Source of the DNA: Planctomycetaceae bacterium | GTDB lineage: Bacteria > Planctomycetota > Planctomycetia > Planctomycetales > Planctomycetaceae | Length of the DNA stretch: 57,668 nt | Direction of reading: 5' to 3' | Assembly (NCBI GenBank): GCA_028284145.1 | Contig: JANQSH010000144.1 | Span: 1 to 57,668, forward strand | Shown: piece after piece, positions 17,862 to 26,819 of the stretch | Layout: each line of letters begins with the position of its first letter | Numbering within the stretch: position 1 is the stretch's first letter | The notes under the pieces: generated by a model | Database searches by the model: none | Told to the model about the DNA's origin: nothing | The model's input: only the letters and a program-made list of their open reading frames with translations | Position numbers and translations under genes: made by a program

Positions 17862-19601
17862 ATGTCCAAATCACTCCTGGAACCAAAACTGCGACTTGGA
17901 GATCTCCTCATTCAGCGAGGCGTTCTCAGCGAGGAAAATCTGCAGTTTGCGTTGCAGGAACAGGGCGAGAATGGTGGAACCAAACTGCTGGGTGAAGTGC
18001 TGCTCGAAAAAGAGCTCTGCAGCGAGGAAGACCTGCTGGAGTGTCTGGCGATCGACTTCGGCGTCCCGTATGTCCGTCTCGACAACCGGATGTTCGACCC
18101 GAAACTGTTCGACCAGATTCCGCGCGAGTTCATCGAAAAGTACACGGTTCTACCGTTGTTCAAGGTTCGCAATGAGATGACCGTGGCGGTCGCCGAGCCG
18201 ACCAACGTCTTCCTCATCGATCAATTGCGCGACGTCGCCGGTTGCGACATTCAGATTGCCATCGCCAGTGCGAAAGATATTCGCCGCATGGTTCAGACAT
18301 ACGTGCCCAACACGCGCGTTTTTGTCATTGACGATATCATCGACGATGCCAGTGCGGACACGGTCGAATTGATCGAAGAACAGATCGAGGATATCGGAAA
18401 CGACACCGACATTGGCGATCAGAGTCCGATCATCCGGTTGGTCAATTACATTATTTACAACGCTGTTCGCGAAGGAGCCAGCGATGTTCACATCGAGCCG
18501 ACCGAGCGACAACTGCGGGTGCGGTATCGCGTTGACGGAGCCTTGTTTCAGTCGTTGGAGCCACCGGTCCATCTGGCACCGGCAGTCGCATCGCGAATTA
18601 AAATCATGGCGTCACTCGATATTTCCGAGCGTCGTTTGCCGCAGGATGGTCGCATTCATGTCCTGATGGAAGGCCGCCCGATTGACCTGCGCGTCAGCAC
18701 TTTGCCGATGTCGTTCGGCGAAAAAATTGTGATTCGTGTTCTCGACAACCGCAGTATCAACCTGTCGATGCAGGACCTCGGATTCAGCGCCGAAGTCTTA
18801 CAACCGTTTCAGGAGGAAATCTGCAAACCAAACGGCATCGCATTGGTCACCGGACCAACCGGAAGTGGAAAAAGCACGACACTCTATTCGGCACTCAACT
18901 CTGTCAGCACGATGGAGAAAAACGTCTGCACGGTGGAAGATCCAATCGAGTTCCAACTGCAGTTGATCAACCAGTTTCAAGTGAACGAGAAAATCGGCCT
19001 GACGTTCGCCAGCGTACTCCGCAGTCTGTTACGGCAGGACCCCGACATTGTGATGGTCGGGGAAATTCGGGATGAAGAAACGGCTCGTGTTGCCATCCAG
19101 GCGGCGCTCACCGGCCATATGGTCTTCAGCACGTTGCATACCAACGACGCCTGCAGTACCGTCACGCGGCTCATTGATATGGGCATTGAAGGCTATCTGC
19201 TTGGCTCGTCGTTGAACATGGTGCTCGCCCAGAGACTTTGCCGACGGATTTGCCCGAAATGCAAGACGACATACGAACCCCCCAGGCCGATGCAGTTGGA
19301 AATGGAGCGGATGCAAATCGAAGTGGACGAGTATGTGCAGGGCAAAGGTTGCAAACGTTGCCGGCACACCGGCTTTTCCGGCCGAATTGCCATTCACGAA
19401 ATTCTTGTTGTCGATGACGATCTGCGGGAGATTATTGCATCGAACCCGACACGATCGGCCATCATCAATCATGCACGCGAATCGGGCATGTTGACGCTGC
19501 GCTATGACGGGCTGCGAAAGGTCAGGGAGGGGATCACCACGATTGAAGAGGTCGTCAGCGTCAGCAATGAAGGCTGGCTGCCGAAACGACTGCGGGATTA
19601 G
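17862..19601 (+). CDS. gspE: GspE/PilB-family assembly ATPase with MshEN-like domain
   Basis: Hexameric cytoplasmic ATPase that powers pseudopilus or pilus extension, 579 residues. The N-terminus has the two-part MshEN pattern of c-di-GMP-binding ATPases: [20 protein letters not shown] then [20 protein letters not shown] (the second half lacks the usual Gly). Motifs: Walker [10 protein letters not shown] (331-339), Asp box in EDPIEFQL, Walker B region [16 protein letters not shown] (from 393), His box [11 protein letters not shown], and a four-Cys zinc site (Cys460/464/467 region and Cys497/500). Stop codon TAG at 19599-19601 is formed by the left end of repeat copy 2, so the gene's last residues abut a mobile-type element. 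Confidence 0.95.
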   Translation: MSKSLLEPKLRLGDLLIQRGVLSEENLQFALQEQGENGGTKLLGEVLLEKELCSEEDLLECLAIDFGVPYVRLDNRMFDPKLFDQIPREFIEKYTVLPLFKVRNEMTVAVAEPTNVFLIDQLRDVAGCDIQIAIASAKDIRRMVQTYVPNTRVFVIDDIIDDASADTVELIEEQIEDIGNDTDIGDQSPIIRLVNYIIYNAVREGASDVHIEPTERQLRVRYRVDGALFQSLEPPVHLAPAVASRIKIMASLDISERRLPQDGRIHVLMEGRPIDLRVSTLPMSFGEKIVIRVLDNRSINLSMQDLGFSAEVLQPFQEEICKPNGIALVTGPTGSGKSTTLYSALNSVSTMEKNVCTVEDPIEFQLQLINQFQVNEKIGLTFASVLRSLLRQDPDIVMVGEIRDEETARVAIQAALTGHMVFSTLHTNDACSTVTRLIDMGIEGYLLGSSLNMVLAQRLCRRICPKCKTTYEPPRPMQLEMERMQIEVDEYVQGKGCKRCRHTGFSGRIAIHEILVVDDDLREIIASNPTRSAIINHARESGMLTLRYDGLRKVREGITTIEEVVSVSNEGWLPKRLRD

Positions 19602-19702
19602 AACAGTTTACCTTTTGGTGTGATGCCTCTGGCTCGTGGAAGCCTGTATTTGCAGGCCGAACGACACTCGTCGGCGGCACAGAAGAGCGTCATACGCTCT
19701 GA
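19599..19702 (+). repeat. TAGAGC element, copy 2, between gspE and gspF
   Basis: Forward copy. Its first TAG is the stop codon of the ATPase gene. Central hairpin parts GGCTCGTGGAAGCC and GCCTGTATTTGCAGGC and the end GAGCGTCATACGCTCTG are readable. It fills most of the 113-bp gap to the platform-protein gene, whose GGAGG ribosome binding site starts just after the element. Confidence 0.92.
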
Positions 19703-19714
19703 TGGAGGAATACC

Positions 19715-20923
19715 ATGCAATTTGCCTATCAGGCTCGCGACGCATCCGGGCGAATCCGCGATGGCGAACTCGTGGCAAATACCGCCGACGAAGCGACCGC
19801 GCAACTCCGAGCCGATGGTCTGTATCTGATGTCCCTCGTCGCCAGGGAAGCGAAATCGAAAGTCACCGGTCCCTCCCTTTTTCAAAAACGGGTTCATCGG
19901 CAGGATATCATCTATTTCACCAACCAGTTGGCGGTGATGATTGACGCTGGCGTTCCCATGGCCGATGCCCTGAATGGCCTCGCCCGGCAGTGCGAAAACC
20001 CGACTTTCAAATCGGCTCTTTCCGAGATTTCCCGGCAGGTGGAAGGGGGGGAAGACCTTTCCGCCGCACTGAATCGCTACCCGAAATACTTCGATCGAAC
20101 ATATGTCAATCTGGTCAAAGCAAGTGAAGCGAGTGGCACACTCGGCACAATGCTGGACCGCATCTCTGTGCAATCACGGTCAGAACTGGAAACCCGACAA
20201 CAGGTACGTGGAGCACTCCTGTACCCGGCGGGCATGCTCGTCATGTGTATCGGTGTCTGTATCTTTCTGCTGGCGTATGTGTTTCCCAAATTGATGCCGA
20301 TGTTCGCCTCCAAGCAGATGGATGTCCCGACGCCGACAAAGATCATGATCTTCACGTCCGGCATTTTGACAGATCACTGGTACTGGGTCGTGGCGGCGGT
20401 GCTGGCGGTGATTGGATTCTTATTGTACGCACGCCAGCAGTCATGGGGCCGAATTGCTTTCGACTGGTTCTGGCTGAATGTCCCGGTCCTTGGTCCAATG
20501 ATGCGCAAAGTGGCGATCAGCCGCAGCATGCGCACACTCGCCACAACGATCAACGCAGGCGTGCCAATGCTCGACGCTTTGGAACTGAGTGCAGGTGTGG
20601 CGAATAACGTCCATTATGAAAACTGCTGGCTGGAAGTCAGCCGACAGGTCACATCGGGCAAACAGGTTTGCGAGGCGCTGGAAGGAAACAAACTCTTCCC
20701 CTCCACACTCGTGCAGATGATCTCCTCCGGTGAGGCAACCGGAAAGCTGGGGCAGGTTCTCAACAAAGTGAGCGATTACTTTGACCGGGAAGTGGCCAAT
20801 GCGGTTAAGACCGCGACCAGCATGATTGAGCCGGTTATGGTTGGTGTGATGGGTGGTGTAATCGGCACGATTGCCCTGGCGATGTTACTGCCAATTTTCA
20901 AGCTCTCTACGGGTCAAGGCTAG
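19715..20923 (+). CDS. gspF: GspF/PilC-family inner-membrane platform protein
   Basis: Polytopic inner-membrane platform of the secretion/pilus machine, 402 residues. It has the two homologous T2SSF domains of the family, each starting with a helical stretch: FTNQLAVMIDAGVPMADALN (about 70-90) and MRTLATTINAGVPMLDALE (about 272-290). Transmembrane helices fall near 170-195, 215-240 and 375-398. The ATG at 19715 follows GGAGG at a good distance. The stop TAG (20921-20923) is the outer end of repeat copy 3. It is the last gene of the cluster; convergent with the eboE-like gene. Confidence 0.95.
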   Translation: MQFAYQARDASGRIRDGELVANTADEATAQLRADGLYLMSLVAREAKSKVTGPSLFQKRVHRQDIIYFTNQLAVMIDAGVPMADALNGLARQCENPTFKSALSEISRQVEGGEDLSAALNRYPKYFDRTYVNLVKASEASGTLGTMLDRISVQSRSELETRQQVRGALLYPAGMLVMCIGVCIFLLAYVFPKLMPMFASKQMDVPTPTKIMIFTSGILTDHWYWVVAAVLAVIGFLLYARQQSWGRIAFDWFWLNVPVLGPMMRKVAISRSMRTLATTINAGVPMLDALELSAGVANNVHYENCWLEVSRQVTSGKQVCEALEGNKLFPSTLVQMISSGEATGKLGQVLNKVSDYFDREVANAVKTATSMIEPVMVGVMGGVIGTIALAMLLPIFKLSTGQG

Positions 20924-21020
20924 AGCGGCTTACGCTCTTCTGTGCCGCGATGAGCGTCGTCAGGCCTGCATACATGGGCCCTCACGAGCCAGAGACATCG
21001 CACAAAAAGAAAACTGCCCT
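20921..21020 (-). repeat. TAGAGC element, copy 3
   Basis: Reverse copy in the space between two convergent genes. Its outer TAGAGCG supplies the TAG stop of the platform-protein gene. Readable parts: TTACGCTCTTCTGTGCCGCG, GGCCTGCATACATGGGCC and CACGAGCCAGAGAC. The far end (CTGCCCT) has lost the final TA. Confidence 0.92.
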
Positions 21021-21166
21021 CGGCGCTTCATCGCGACAAGGGCAATCATGGGATGACAACTACGAGTCGCCATTGTCCCGGTGCGTTTGAAAGAATAACG
21101 CGAAAGCCTGTTGTTCGTCAAGAAATTTCCCAAGTCTTCCGCACATCCTGATCGACTCAATCAACA

Positions 21167-22333
21167 TCACAACGCATCCAACAAACCGCGCGTCGCGGTC
21201 AGTTCGTTCGACAAACCTTCCACAAGTGAAATCGAATCCCCATCGGGCAACACCTCCCACGTGTATGTCTCCACTTCCAGATGCGGTGCCTGATTCAGAC
21301 CTTTCACCGCACGTAACGCCTGCTTTAACTCCTCGCGCGTCGTACGCAGGGGGCCGAGTTGTTCGGCATTCACCGGTACATGATAATGCACGCGCCAGCT
21401 TTCGGCGTTAAGAAATTCTCCGTCCGACTCCAGCGCCAACTGTCGATCGAGATCCACTTTTCGCAGAATTGTCCCGGTCACAGATCGCGCCATTGTCTGA
21501 TGCAGATAACGCGGTTCCACGTATTCCGCCAATGCAGAACGGCCATCGGTGTTGTTTGCAGGGTCATCCAGATGAATGGCGCAGGTGATATGCACCTTAT
21601 TGATCCGAATGCCCACTTCATCAATCGCGCGAATTGACTCCGGGATCTCTTCAAACTCGACGGCCTGATGGCAGACGTCGTAACACAGGCCAAGGAATTC
21701 GGTCACGGTATCCAACTGGTTTTCATCCGCGGCCTGACTTCGCAACTGCTCAAAAAAAGTGATCACTTCCGCAGTCGTTTCCAACCGGCAGAATGGCTCC
21801 GGCTCGATCGCCAGTCGAATTGTTCGACCTGTCTCATCTCGCAAATCCCGCAACCAGACAGCCAGATCAATCAACTGCCGATGGCATTGTCGCAAAAAAT
21901 CCGGACCATGTTCAAATTCCTTGAAACCCAACGGTACAGTCGAAATGCTGCCATCACATTGTTCTGGTATGAGTTGTGCCAGAACGGTCGCACAATTTTT
22001 CGTGTATTCCAGGCGGGATTGTTCCGACCAATCGGGCAGGTAGACATTTTCCTTCACCCGTTCGCCGTGAAAGTCGCCGTATGGGAAGGCGTTAAGCGTG
22101 TAGCAGGTCAGCCCGCGTTCCTGCAAACGATCAGCGAAAGACACCAATAATGACTCATCAGCCAGTAACTCCGCGATCACCGGTTGGGCCAGCCACAAGC
22201 CGGCTGCAAGCTCGGCACCAATCGCATCGCGTACTGGAACGGTGTATTGGTCCAGCCCCAGTTCCACTTCGGCAACTGTGCGACCGGGATGAACGTTGGT
22301 GCAATAACTCAGTGGAAGAGCGCTCAAAGCCAT
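21167..22333 (-). CDS. eboE: EboE-like TIM-barrel protein
   Basis: A 388-residue protein whose start (LPLSYCTNVHPGRTVAEVEL) and internal stretches (LNAFPYGDFHGERVKENVY, RLAIEPEPFCRLE, LCYDVCHQAVEFE) match the EboE family, which has a sugar phosphate isomerase/epimerase-like fold. Metal-ligand type residues (Glu in EPEP, His in CHQ, His in KVHI) are kept. EboE is normally part of the eboABCDEF cluster tied to movement of a secondary-metabolite precursor into the periplasm; none of the partners is nearby, so substrate and role are unknown. ATG at 22333 is the only reasonable start. Repeats flank both ends. Confidence 0.75.
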   Translation of the reverse strand: MALSALPLSYCTNVHPGRTVAEVELGLDQYTVPVRDAIGAELAAGLWLAQPVIAELLADESLLVSFADRLQERGLTCYTLNAFPYGDFHGERVKENVYLPDWSEQSRLEYTKNCATVLAQLIPEQCDGSISTVPLGFKEFEHGPDFLRQCHRQLIDLAVWLRDLRDETGRTIRLAIEPEPFCRLETTAEVITFFEQLRSQAADENQLDTVTEFLGLCYDVCHQAVEFEEIPESIRAIDEVGIRINKVHITCAIHLDDPANNTDGRSALAEYVEPRYLHQTMARSVTGTILRKVDLDRQLALESDGEFLNAESWRVHYHVPVNAEQLGPLRTTREELKQALRAVKGLNQAPHLEVETYTWEVLPDGDSISLVEGLSNELTATRGLLDAL

Positions 22334-22350
22334 CGCGATAATTCACCTTT

Positions 22351-22455
22351 TAGAGCAGTCTACCTTTTTGTGTGACGTTTCTGGCTCGTGAGAGCCCATG
22401 TATGCATGGCGCCTGACGACTCCCATCGCGGCACAGAAGAGCGTAATATGTTCCA
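22351..22455 (+). repeat. TAGAGC element, copy 4
   Basis: Forward copy just upstream of the eboE-like start. The second central hairpin here is CCATGTATGCATGG in place of the usual CCTG...CAGG, so both arms changed together. The right end is eroded (AATATGTTCCA). Left TA at 22351. Confidence 0.88.
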
Positions 22456-22675
22456 GGACAACTCAAAACTTCTGTGTACAGCGAATTCAATCGCATATTT
22501 GCAGGCGACTTCTCGCCACCAACCGGTTTTGAAACGGATACCAGATCAGAATTCGCTACGGACCTGGTCGAGACAAAATTCCAAGCCATTTTCCAGTGAT
22601 GCTAACGTTCTTTTGCAAGAAAAACTATAATGTGCAGATCGCCGAAATACAGCATAGTGCAGTGTTCCGCGCTGG
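22456..22675. other. Intergenic stretch without a recognised gene
   Basis: Together with the repeat copies on both sides this makes a gap of about 660 bases between the eboE-like gene and the sigma factor gene. I see no coding sequence and no clear regulatory site in this part. Confidence 0.5.
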
Positions 22676-22761
22676 AAGTTAAAGTTTGATGATGTTACAA
22701 GAAGCGACAACGGAGCGGGTTATGTCAATCCGTACCCCAAACAAAGCCTTGGCAAGGCACT
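22676..22761 (+). repeat. Second repeat family, copy A
   Basis: About 86 bp that matches 52210-52295 over its whole length (shared: GCGACAACGGAGCG, AATCC.TACC, CAAGGCACT). In one frame both copies read M-x-LQ-x-ATTERVM-x-I-x-T followed by K-x-L-x-RH. It abuts copy 5 of the TAGAGC element. Confidence 0.8.
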
Positions 22762-22862
22762 GGAGTAGTTTCCCTTCTGGTGTGACGTCTCTGGCTCGTG
22801 GGAGCCGATGTTTGCAGGTCAATCGACGTTCATCGCGGCACAGAGGACCGTAATACGCTCTA
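22761..22862 (+). repeat. TAGAGC element, copy 5
   Basis: Forward copy, 102 bp, directly after the second-family repeat. Left end TGGAGTAGTTTCCC is slightly altered; right end ACGCTCTA is intact. Lies about 135 bases before the sigma factor start. Confidence 0.92.
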
Positions 22863-22996
22863 AACTGTTTTCAGCATGCCACTTCTGTGGCGTGCAAGTG
22901 AATTGGATCGAATTTGACAGAAACTTTCGTGGTGAGCTGGTGTTTCTTGTCAGCCTGAATCAAGACGAAAAACACGTTCCTGAAAATTAAACCTTC

Positions 22997-23641
22997 ATGT
23001 CAGTTGCGCCCCCCATGGACACGGCGGAGTATCCACACCTGCGCGATCCAGATGTGCAGATGATGCTCCGTACGAAGAATGGCGATGATGAAGCGTTCAC
23101 CCAACTTGTCGAGAACTACCAGGATCGTTTGATCGGCATATTCAGTCATCTGTTGCGCGATCGCGAAGCAGCCGAGGATCTCGCACAGGAAACCTTCATG
23201 CGGATTTACCGCGCCAGGAATGGCTACGAACCGACCGCAAAATTTTCCACCTGGCTGTTCCGCATTGCCAATAATCTGGCCAGCAATACGCGCAGGAGCA
23301 AGGGTCGAAAAAAGGAAACACCCCTGAACATTCGCGATTCGGGACCACTCGGACCGCGACCGGAAGAAAAACTGATCGCCGAAAAGTCGGGGATGATGCC
23401 GACACGTCAATTGGCCAGATCGGAAATTCAGGCCGTTGTGCAGGAGGCATTGGCCGAACTCAACGAACGACAACGTGTGGCAGTATTGCTGCACAAATTT
23501 GAAGGAATGAGCTACGCCGACATTGGCGAAACAATGGAGTTGACAACAGCGGCAGTGAAATCGCTGCTTTCGCGAGCACGGGAAAACCTGCGTGTCAAAC
23601 TGGAAGGATATGTGCGGCAGGACTGTTCTGGTCCTGCATGA
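22997..23641 (+). CDS. ECF-family RNA polymerase sigma factor
   Basis: A 214-residue sigma-70 family factor with only regions 2 and 4. Region 2: AFTQLVENYQDRLIGIFSHL and DLAQETFMRIYRAR with FSTWLFRIANNLA (about 35-105). Region 4: LAELNERQRVAVLLHKFEGM and SYADIGETMELTTAAVKSLL, SRARENLR (about 150-205), a complete helix-turn-helix. The two are joined by a long basic linker. It is 9 bases before a membrane-bound anti-sigma-like gene and heads a run of four tightly packed genes, the usual layout for a sigma factor held at the membrane until a signal frees it. Likely autoregulated, but I cannot point to its promoter. Confidence 0.95.
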   Translation: MSVAPPMDTAEYPHLRDPDVQMMLRTKNGDDEAFTQLVENYQDRLIGIFSHLLRDREAAEDLAQETFMRIYRARNGYEPTAKFSTWLFRIANNLASNTRRSKGRKKETPLNIRDSGPLGPRPEEKLIAEKSGMMPTRQLARSEIQAVVQEALAELNERQRVAVLLHKFEGMSYADIGETMELTTAAVKSLLSRARENLRVKLEGYVRQDCSGPA

Positions 23642-23650
23642 GACGGAACC

Positions 23651-24136
23651 ATGACCAAAATCACTCGACTGACACCGGACGATCGCGAAAATCTCGTCGC
23701 CTATCTCGATGGCGAACTGGATGACGCATCGACGCAGAAAATCGAAAAGACGCTCGCCGTCAGTTCAGTCGCCCGGCACGAAGTCGAAATGCTGGAGCAG
23801 ACCTGGGAACTGCTGGAGGAACTGCCACGCGAAAAAGCGAGTGCAGATTTCACTCAACGCACAATGGCAACTGTCAAAGTGGTCGATGTCAAATCGAATG
23901 ACAGAGCAAAACACTGGTTGACCAGGGCACGAAAGGGATTGATTCTCAGTGGCTGGTTAACCGCCATCACAGTCTCTGCGGTTGTTGGTTTCGCGGCGAC
24001 ACGATTCTGGATTCCCAATGAGACCGATATTCTTGTGAATGACCTGCCCATCATCGAGAATCTTGATGCGTATCACGATGTTGACAGCATTGAATTTCTC
24101 AAGGAAATGCACCGTCATGGAGTGATGAATGAGTAA
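23651..24136 (+). CDS. Predicted membrane anti-sigma factor
   Basis: A 161-residue protein with a cytoplasmic N-terminal helical domain (DDRENLVAYLDGELDDAS, residues 9-26, typical of anti-sigma domains), one transmembrane helix (about 97-116) and a short external tail. The zinc-binding HxxxCxxC motif of many anti-sigma factors is absent: there is no Cys in the domain. Position right after the sigma gene is the main reason for the call. The end overlaps the next start by 8 bases. Confidence 0.75.
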   Translation: MTKITRLTPDDRENLVAYLDGELDDASTQKIEKTLAVSSVARHEVEMLEQTWELLEELPREKASADFTQRTMATVKVVDVKSNDRAKHWLTRARKGLILSGWLTAITVSAVVGFAATRFWIPNETDILVNDLPIIENLDAYHDVDSIEFLKEMHRHGVMNE

Positions 24137-25388
24137 TCACAGCAATCGGACGACGCAGGTCTACGTTCCCACTTCAACGGAAAGACTCGTCGTATCCAAC
24201 AATAAAAGAGACAACAGGCACTGGTTCCGCAACTTCGCCCTGCTCATCATTGGTTGTGGTACAATTCTGCTGACAATTCCTCTGCTCTCCGGCGCATCAG
24301 CCAGTATCGATTCAGCCAAACGAAAAGAGCGACTCGCTCGAATCGATGCAATGTCCACCGCGCAGAAAGAGAATCTCGCGCGGAATTTCCGCAGATACAT
24401 GGCTCTGACCGAGGCGGAACGGGACAAACTTCGCAGACTGCACGACGCCATTGAGGAAGATCGACAGCACGGTGGGGCATTGAAAGATACGCTCGGAAAA
24501 TACAATGACTGGCTGCAGACTCTTTCCGTTGCACAATTGAAGGAGTTACGGCAAACCAGCGAACCGACGGCACGGGTTGAGTTGATCAAACGCTTCCAGC
24601 GCGAACAGCTTGAAGAGGAACGCAGAAACCTCAGCCAACACTTTGGACAGATGCTGATGTTCCTCGCCAGGCAAAAACCGATGACGGTCAATCCAGATGA
24701 CTTGCAGCAGATGCTGCAAGTCGTCGAACAGGAAACCTCCTTGCCGGAAAATGTACGACAGGATCTTGCGAAACGAAATGGTGTCTCTCGCAACCTGACG
24801 TTTCTGACGTTCGTTCGGAAACGAACGAACGGTCCTGGTGGTATGCGTGCTTCCTGGCCAGATGATAGACTGCTGACTCAGATTATCAACACCCTGCCCA
24901 GGTCATCTCCTGTCTCTCGGTGGAAACGGAGCAATATGTCAATCGAATCGCAACGTCAGATGCTGGGGCGATTGATTGCTGGCAGTCTCTGGAAGGCGAT
25001 GCTTGCTGACGTACGACAGTTTCATGCGACGCTTGACGATGAAAAGAAAAAACGCCTCGCCGCACGCTCCGAACCGGAGAAACAGGCAATCCTTCTGGGG
25101 ATGTATTTCGATCACGTGGACCTGAAATTCGGCGACACGATGTTGACGATGCAGTGGTTGATGAACCGCCAGATTTCCAGATCATTCGATCGTGGTTCCG
25201 GGGGACGCGGACCAGGCGTGCGAAAGGATGGACGTAATCCCTGGCTAAAAAAAGTGGATGAAAAACCGACCGAGGAGCAGGATCAATCACGTGTGCGGTC
25301 CCGTGGTGCAAAACCACCTGACAAGCGTAACGGCCAGCACAAACCAAACGACCTCCTCAACAAGACCGAAAGTACCAGGCAGGTGTGA
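24129..25388 (+). CDS. Membrane-anchored protein of the sigma operon, DUF3106-like
   Basis: A 419-residue protein with one N-terminal transmembrane helix (about 35-55) and an external, strongly helical, charged domain (AQKENLARNFRRYMALTEAE, RDKLRRLHDAIEED) resembling DUF3106-type proteins seen beside planctomycete ECF sigma factors. The last 80 residues are basic, Gly- and Pro-rich and probably disordered. It overlaps the anti-sigma-like gene by 8 bases and the next gene by GTGA. It may sense an envelope signal for the sigma factor; this is inferred from position only. Confidence 0.65.
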   Translation: MSNHSNRTTQVYVPTSTERLVVSNNKRDNRHWFRNFALLIIGCGTILLTIPLLSGASASIDSAKRKERLARIDAMSTAQKENLARNFRRYMALTEAERDKLRRLHDAIEEDRQHGGALKDTLGKYNDWLQTLSVAQLKELRQTSEPTARVELIKRFQREQLEEERRNLSQHFGQMLMFLARQKPMTVNPDDLQQMLQVVEQETSLPENVRQDLAKRNGVSRNLTFLTFVRKRTNGPGGMRASWPDDRLLTQIINTLPRSSPVSRWKRSNMSIESQRQMLGRLIAGSLWKAMLADVRQFHATLDDEKKKRLAARSEPEKQAILLGMYFDHVDLKFGDTMLTMQWLMNRQISRSFDRGSGGRGPGVRKDGRNPWLKKVDEKPTEEQDQSRVRSRGAKPPDKRNGQHKPNDLLNKTESTRQV

Positions 25389-25906
25389 CACCCCAGGAAC
25401 TCTCACAGGCTGCAAATCGGCTCGCCAGATTGCTCAAAGCCAACGACCTGCGAATCGTTTGTGCCGAGAGTTGCACCACTGGACTGGCATCCGCTGCGCT
25501 GGGTGAGATCCCGGGGATCTCAGACCATCATTGTGGCTCGGCTGTCGTATACCGCATCGACACCAAATCCCACTGGCTCGATGTTGATCCCAAAATTTTG
25601 GAAAAACCGGGGCCGGTCAGTCGCGTTGTCGCGCGGGCGATGGCGGAAAACGTACTCGAAAAGACGCCCGAAGCCGACGTCGCGGTTTCCGTAACGGGTC
25701 ATCTTGGTCCGAATGCTCCGGCCGAACAGGATGGTTTGATTTATATCGGCCTTGCACATCGCGGCAGGAAAACCATTGTTAGACGACTCTTTCTCACCAC
25801 GTCTGCCGATGAGAATCTGTCTCCAGTCGTGTTGCGAAAACGTCGACAGATTGCCGCCGCCGTGCAGACACTCACCATGGCAGCAGACATGTTTGCAGAT
25901 CATTGA
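25385..25906 (+). CDS. CinA C-terminal domain protein (PncC-like nicotinamide-nucleotide amidase)
   Basis: A 173-residue stand-alone CinA C-terminal domain; such proteins deamidate nicotinamide mononucleotide in NAD salvage. Family stretches: VCAESCTTGLASAALGEIPG (about 22-41), SVTGHLGPNAPAEQDGLIYI and RRQIAAAVQTL. Start is a GTG overlapping the stop of the preceding gene (GTGA at 25385-25388), so it is probably translated with the sigma operon. The usual Lys/Ser/Tyr active site appears complete except that the motif GPGG is replaced by GPNAP. Its end is 17 bases from a convergent gene. Confidence 0.85.
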   Translation: MTPQELSQAANRLARLLKANDLRIVCAESCTTGLASAALGEIPGISDHHCGSAVVYRIDTKSHWLDVDPKILEKPGPVSRVVARAMAENVLEKTPEADVAVSVTGHLGPNAPAEQDGLIYIGLAHRGRKTIVRRLFLTTSADENLSPVVLRKRRQIAAAVQTLTMAADMFADH

Positions 25907-25923
25907 TGATCCGAAACCATTCG

Positions 25924-26184
25924 TTACTTCACGCGAACAAGTTTCATCAACCGACCGCTGACGTTCCAATCCTGCACGTACAGGTTTCCATCTTTGTCCC
26001 AGAATGATCCATGTGTTGGCCCGAGTACCGACTTGCCGTTTTCATCCAATCCCCAACCGGGTACGGTTTCAAACGTCATCGAACCATTGCCCATGCGAAC
26101 TGGAACCCTCTTTTCCGCAGCTTCGAGACTCAATAACATTGAGAGGGTGAACGCAATTGCGAGAACGGTCGATTTCATTTTCAT
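25924..26184 (-). CDS. Small secreted protein, remnant of an NHL-type beta-propeller
   Basis: 86 residues: a signal peptide (cleavage expected after about residue 23, LEAA) and a short domain ending GPTHGSFWDKDGNLYVQDWN, which looks like the last blade of an NHL/SMP-30-type propeller (HG..D..GNLYV..WN). A full propeller needs 250 or more residues, so this could be an internally deleted gene or a single-blade protein that assembles with copies of itself. No frameshift is visible. Convergent with the CinA-like gene. Confidence 0.55.
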   Translation of the reverse strand: MKMKSTVLAIAFTLSMLLSLEAAEKRVPVRMGNGSMTFETVPGWGLDENGKSVLGPTHGSFWDKDGNLYVQDWNVSGRLMKLVRVK

Positions 26185-26258
26185 GTCTGGACATCCTGAA
26201 TTCGCCGGACGCTCACATTGGAAGTTGAGTACTTACCTTACAGGTTGTTGATCGCACC

Positions 26259-26819
26259 TCAATCCCCGTGCTTTTCTCTCAACCGACCGGAGAGACGCAG
26301 CATCAATTGAATTCGCTCGAATTCATTCAGCCAGTCCTGCACATCAGCCGCCAGACGTTCCGTTGCCGGGTTCACCAGACCGGTCGGGCAGGCGGCTCCT
26401 GTCAAATCGGCTGCCAACTGCTGGAATTTGGAAAGCGTTTTATCGCCGTACCGTCCACAGGGAAAGCCATCTTCGCTCAGGAAAACGACTGAGGGAACCC
26501 GCTTGCCGCCGCAGATCATCATCGTCTCGGCCAGTTCCGGGTTGTCATCCCGATCGAAGAAGTGGAGCTTGATTGTGTCCGTGGCTTGTGCGAAATGTCT
26601 GAGGATCGGGCATTGACTGACGCAATCCCCGCACCATGTACCAGCGAGAATCAGAATGTGCATCTCCCGTGTGAAGCCGGCCAGCAACTCGCGTTGCGCA
26701 TCTGTCAGCGTAACTTGCTCGTCGATACCCTGCCAGCGGCGCTGCTGTTCGTTGGTCGCGTATTTGGCGAGAAAATCTTCGTAGGAAAGCCCGTTGGGAA
26801 TTTGCGCGGCGAAATCCAT
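26259..26819 (-). CDS. Thioredoxin-fold protein with WCGDC active site
   Basis: A 186-residue cytoplasmic protein of the thioredoxin superfamily. The active site is TWCGDCVSQCP (Cys63 and Cys66), followed by HFFDRDDNPELAE and the cis-Pro loop GGKRVPSVVFLSEDG. No signal peptide or membrane helix. WCGDC proteins of this type are often annotated as thioredoxin family without a known partner. I start at ATG 26819, giving MDFAAQIPN; an ATG at 26867 would add 16 residues. Stands alone. Confidence 0.8.
   Translation of the reverse strand: MDFAAQIPNGLSYEDFLAKYATNEQQRRWQGIDEQVTLTDAQRELLAGFTREMHILILAGTWCGDCVSQCPILRHFAQATDTIKLHFFDRDDNPELAETMMICGGKRVPSVVFLSEDGFPCGRYGDKTLSKFQQLAADLTGAACPTGLVNPATERLAADVQDWLNEFERIQLMLRLSGRLREKHGD

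Noticed and set aside
22388..22630. Short reading frames running through the dispersed repeats
   Set aside because: Similar frames appear at most copies only because the repeat lacks stops in some frames; start points and downstream parts are unrelated.
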